From assembly GCA_013205155.1 (NCBI GenBank), contig JABMMT010000030.1, positions 1-14,910 on the forward strand: DNA of 14,910 nt. The letters are read 5' to 3'. A program made the translations under genes and the position numbers. Below the pieces are notes generated by a model. The model was given only the letters and a program-made list of their open reading frames with translations, had not been told where the DNA came from and did not search any database. This DNA comes from Betaproteobacteria bacterium. GTDB taxonomy: Bacteria; Pseudomonadota; Gammaproteobacteria; Burkholderiales; Burkholderiaceae. Below are positions 12,811 through 14,910 of the stretch, piece by piece. Numbering within the stretch: position 1 is the stretch's first letter; the number at the start of each line of letters is the position of its first letter.

Positions 12811-14015
12811 TAAGCGAGTACCCCAGATTTCTTCAAAAGGGTAATTTGTTCTTCTGTAAGACCGGCAGCTTGTAGTACTTTGTCAGTGTGTTCACCCAAA
12901 GTTGGAGCACGGTACCGAATGGCGCCTGGATTTTGAGAAAGCTTAGGAATAATCCCAGGCACTTGAACTTTAAGACCATCCGCTCCTTCTACCGTTTCTA
13001 TCACGCCGCGGGCGTGATAGTGCGGATCTTCTGCAATATCCTTGGCTGTATAGATTTTTCCTGATGGTACTTGAGCTCCAGTAAGGGCTTTTAGGACCTC
13101 ATCTATCAATAAAGTCCCTGTCCATACATTGATTGCAGCATCGATTTCTTCAGCACGTTTAGCCCGTCCATCATTGTGCTCAAGATCAGGCTCCTCCCCT
13201 AAATCGGCTCTACCAATCAATGTCATTAAGCGCTTATAGATAGAGTCCCCATTGCCAGCGATTAAGACATATTGACCATCTTTACAGCGGTATGCGTTCG
13301 AGGGAGCAATTCCGGGTAATGCACCACCAGCTGGTTGTCGAATCGCACCAAAGGCAGAATACTCAGGTAACAAACTTTCCGTGAGATTAAATACTGCCTC
13401 ATATAAGGCCACATCAATCATTTGACCATTGCCACCTCGGGCATCTCGCTCATATAAAGCCAACATTACGCCGAGAGCACCATGCAGACCAGCAATCGTA
13501 TCTCCAAGAGAAACGCCAGCTCTGACTGGTATCTCATTAGGGTGACCGGTGATATGACGAAGACCAGCCATTGCTTCGCCGATTGCAGCAAACCCTGGCT
13601 CATCACGTCGCGGTCCATCCTGCCCATAACCTGAAATACGCAACATGATCATTTTAGGATTGATCTGATGCAATTCTTCCCAGCCAAGCCCCCACTTTTC
13701 TAAAGTCCCTGGTCTGAAATTTTCAATTACCACATCTGCCTCTAGCGCTAATTGACGAGCAATATCCTGGCCCTCTTTGACACGAAGATCTAAGCAGATA
13801 GATTGCTTATTGCGAGATTGTGCCTGCCACCAGACTGACGTTCCTTTATGGAGCATGCGCCATTTGCGCAAAGGGTCACCTTCTTTCGGAGACTCCACTT
13901 TAATCACTTCGGCACCAAAATCAGCCAATGTTTTAGAGGCAAAGGGCCCAGCAATAAGCTGCCCTAATTCCAAGACTTTAATTCCCGAAAGAATCTGGTG
14001 GTCGTTCTTTTCCAT
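12810..14015 (-). CDS. CaiB/BaiF (class III) CoA-transferase
   Basis: 401-residue family III CoA-transferase, which moves CoA between carboxylic acids through an enzyme-bound anhydride. It begins with the hallmark GIKVLELGQLIAGPFASKTLADFGAEVIKVE (split here: residues 11-25 and 26-41). The nucleophile is the aspartate in GVSLGDTIAG (Asp172, aligning with Asp169 of formyl-CoA transferase). The C-terminal part PTLGEHTDKVL is typical. The length is normal. It is divergent from an acyl-CoA dehydrogenase gene, a pairing often seen in Burkholderiales, so activation of a dicarboxylic or branched acid before dehydrogenation is a fair guess. The ATG at 14013-14015 has no strong ribosome site. Whether it serves the aromatic pathway next door is unknown. 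Confidence 0.92.
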   Translation of the reverse strand: MEKNDHQILSGIKVLELGQLIAGPFASKTLADFGAEVIKVESPKEGDPLRKWRMLHKGTSVWWQAQSRNKQSICLDLRVKEGQDIARQLALEADVVIENFRPGTLEKWGLGWEELHQINPKMIMLRISGYGQDGPRRDEPGFAAIGEAMAGLRHITGHPNEIPVRAGVSLGDTIAGLHGALGVMLALYERDARGGNGQMIDVALYEAVFNLTESLLPEYSAFGAIRQPAGGALPGIAPSNAYRCKDGQYVLIAGNGDSIYKRLMTLIGRADLGEEPDLEHNDGRAKRAEEIDAAINVWTGTLLIDEVLKALTGAQVPSGKIYTAKDIAEDPHYHARGVIETVEGADGLKVQVPGIIPKLSQNPGAIRYRAPTLGEHTDKVLQAAGLTEEQITLLKKSGVLA

Positions 14016-14149
14016 CGCCTAGCTAAGTCCTTAAACGTTTCTGAGTGATATTTTCCGCTTCTTTTGGCTATTTTCACGGATTTTCAAATCTTGCTTAAAC
14101 TATCGTCTAAATCATTTAATAACCCATCCATCCCTTAACTGAGACCCTC
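14016..14149. promoter_or_regulatory. Divergent promoter region of the CoA-transferase and acyl-CoA dehydrogenase genes
   Basis: 134 bases between two divergent starts. On the plus strand TTGCTT (14091-14096), 18 bases, then TTTAAT is a plausible promoter for the dehydrogenase gene. The palindrome AAACGTTT lies at 14033-14040. ATTTTC occurs three times in the same orientation at 14050, 14070 and 14080, that is with 20- and 10-base steps. No regulator gene is visible here. Assignments are tentative. Confidence 0.45.
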
Positions 14150-14910
14150 ATGAATCACCCCATCCCCAAGGAAGACCAATTCCAAGACATGCGCGAAGCT
14201 CTGCGCGACCTTTGTAATCGTTATGACTCTGCATATTGGCAAAAAGTTGACCACGAACGTGGCTATCCTGAGGCCTTTGTCAGCGCAATGACAGAAGCGG
14301 GATGGTTAGCCGCACTGATTCCTGAAGAATATGGTGGCTCAGGATTAGGTCTTGCCGAAGCCTCAGTCATCATGGAAGAAATCAACTTTTCTGGTGGTAA
14401 CTCTGGTTCTTGTCATGGGCAAATGTATAACATGGGCACCCTCCTTCGCCATGGGTCCGATGTGCAGAAAAAAATATATCTCCCAAAAATTGCCACGGGT
14501 GAATTACGTTTACAAAGTATGGCCGTTACTGAGCCTACTACCGGTACCGATACCACCAAACTCAAAACTACCGCGGTTAAAAAAGGTGACAAATATATTG
14601 TCAATGGTCAAAAAGTTTGGATTTCTCGAATTCAACATTCGGACCTCATGATTTTGCTTGCGCGCACTACGCCACTAAGTGAGGTAAAGCGCAAATCTGA
14701 AGGTATGTCGATTTTTATCGTTAACCTCAAGGATGCAATTGGTAAAGGCATGGAGGTTAGGCCTATTGCTAACATGGTAAATCACGAGACCAATGAAGTC
14801 TTCTTTGATAACTTAGAAATTCCTGCAGAGAATCTGATCGGGGAAGAAGGGCAAGGATTTAGATACATCTTAGATGGATTAAACTCAGAACGTGTTCTGA
14901 TTGCCGCAGA
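14150..14910 (+). CDS. Acyl-CoA dehydrogenase (C-terminus off window)
   Basis: First 253 codons of an FAD-dependent acyl-CoA dehydrogenase, which introduces a 2,3 double bond into an acyl-CoA and passes electrons to ETF. The N-terminal helical domain includes ALIPEEYGGSGLGLAEASVI. The middle beta domain has the flavin- and substrate-contacting MAVTEPTTGTDTT (from residue 124) and KVWISR. The part FFDNLEIPAENLIGEEGQGF leads into the C-terminal helical domain. The catalytic glutamate region is beyond the window, so chain-length preference cannot be judged. The start at 14150 follows only a weak CTGAGA. It is divergent from the CoA-transferase gene, with which it probably forms an acid-activation and dehydrogenation unit. 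Confidence 0.93.
   Translation, partial: MNHPIPKEDQFQDMREALRDLCNRYDSAYWQKVDHERGYPEAFVSAMTEAGWLAALIPEEYGGSGLGLAEASVIMEEINFSGGNSGSCHGQMYNMGTLLRHGSDVQKKIYLPKIATGELRLQSMAVTEPTTGTDTTKLKTTAVKKGDKYIVNGQKVWISRIQHSDLMILLARTTPLSEVKRKSEGMSIFIVNLKDAIGKGMEVRPIANMVNHETNEVFFDNLEIPAENLIGEEGQGFRYILDGLNSERVLIAA

Noticed and set aside
14352..14651. Open frame of 99 codons inside the acyl-CoA dehydrogenase gene
   Set aside because: It is in another frame of an unmistakable acyl-CoA dehydrogenase and has no family resemblance.

Overview
The window looks like a chromosomal segment of a moderately AT-rich betaproteobacterium of the Burkholderiales. A small-genome freshwater genus such as Polynucleobacter fits the base composition and the protein families, but no rRNA or marker gene is present, so this assignment is an inference. 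Coding density is high. I found no tRNA, rRNA, insertion sequence or CRISPR array.

Left part, minus strand (1-5044): read in transcription order, a coxG-like SRPBCC gene, then the FAD subunit, the 2Fe-2S subunit and the molybdopterin subunit of a xanthine-oxidase-family molybdenum hydroxylase. These are followed, after a 125-base gap with an 11-bp hairpin, by a 3-hydroxybutyrate dehydrogenase-like SDR gene cut by the window edge. The molybdenum subunit keeps the catalytic glutamate but has Gly where form I CO dehydrogenase has its active-site Cys. It is therefore a hydroxylase of an unknown organic substrate, not a CO dehydrogenase.

Middle, plus strand (5217-12310): divergent from the molybdenum operon are a TetR-type regulator, a one-domain VOC metalloprotein and an FAD aromatic hydroxylase resembling 2,6-dihydroxypyridine 3-monooxygenase. 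A complete HAAT (Liv-type) ABC importer follows: a Tat-type binding protein, two permeases and two ATPases. The binding-protein gene is followed by an intrinsic-terminator-like hairpin. Its 3' arm is also the best Shine-Dalgarno sequence for the first permease, which appears to start at a TTG.

Right part: convergent with the transporter is a minus-strand pair, a class III (CaiB/BaiF) CoA-transferase overlapping by one base a YqaA-type membrane protein. Divergent from it, running off the window, is an acyl-CoA dehydrogenase. These two CoA genes look like a separate acyl-CoA unit.

Working model (inference): the importer brings in an aromatic, probably N-heterocyclic, compound. The molybdenum hydroxylase adds an oxygen from water, the flavin hydroxylase adds a second, and the TetR protein controls both halves from the shared 172-base promoter region. 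No ring-cleavage gene is recognised in the window, so the substrate and the lower pathway stay open.
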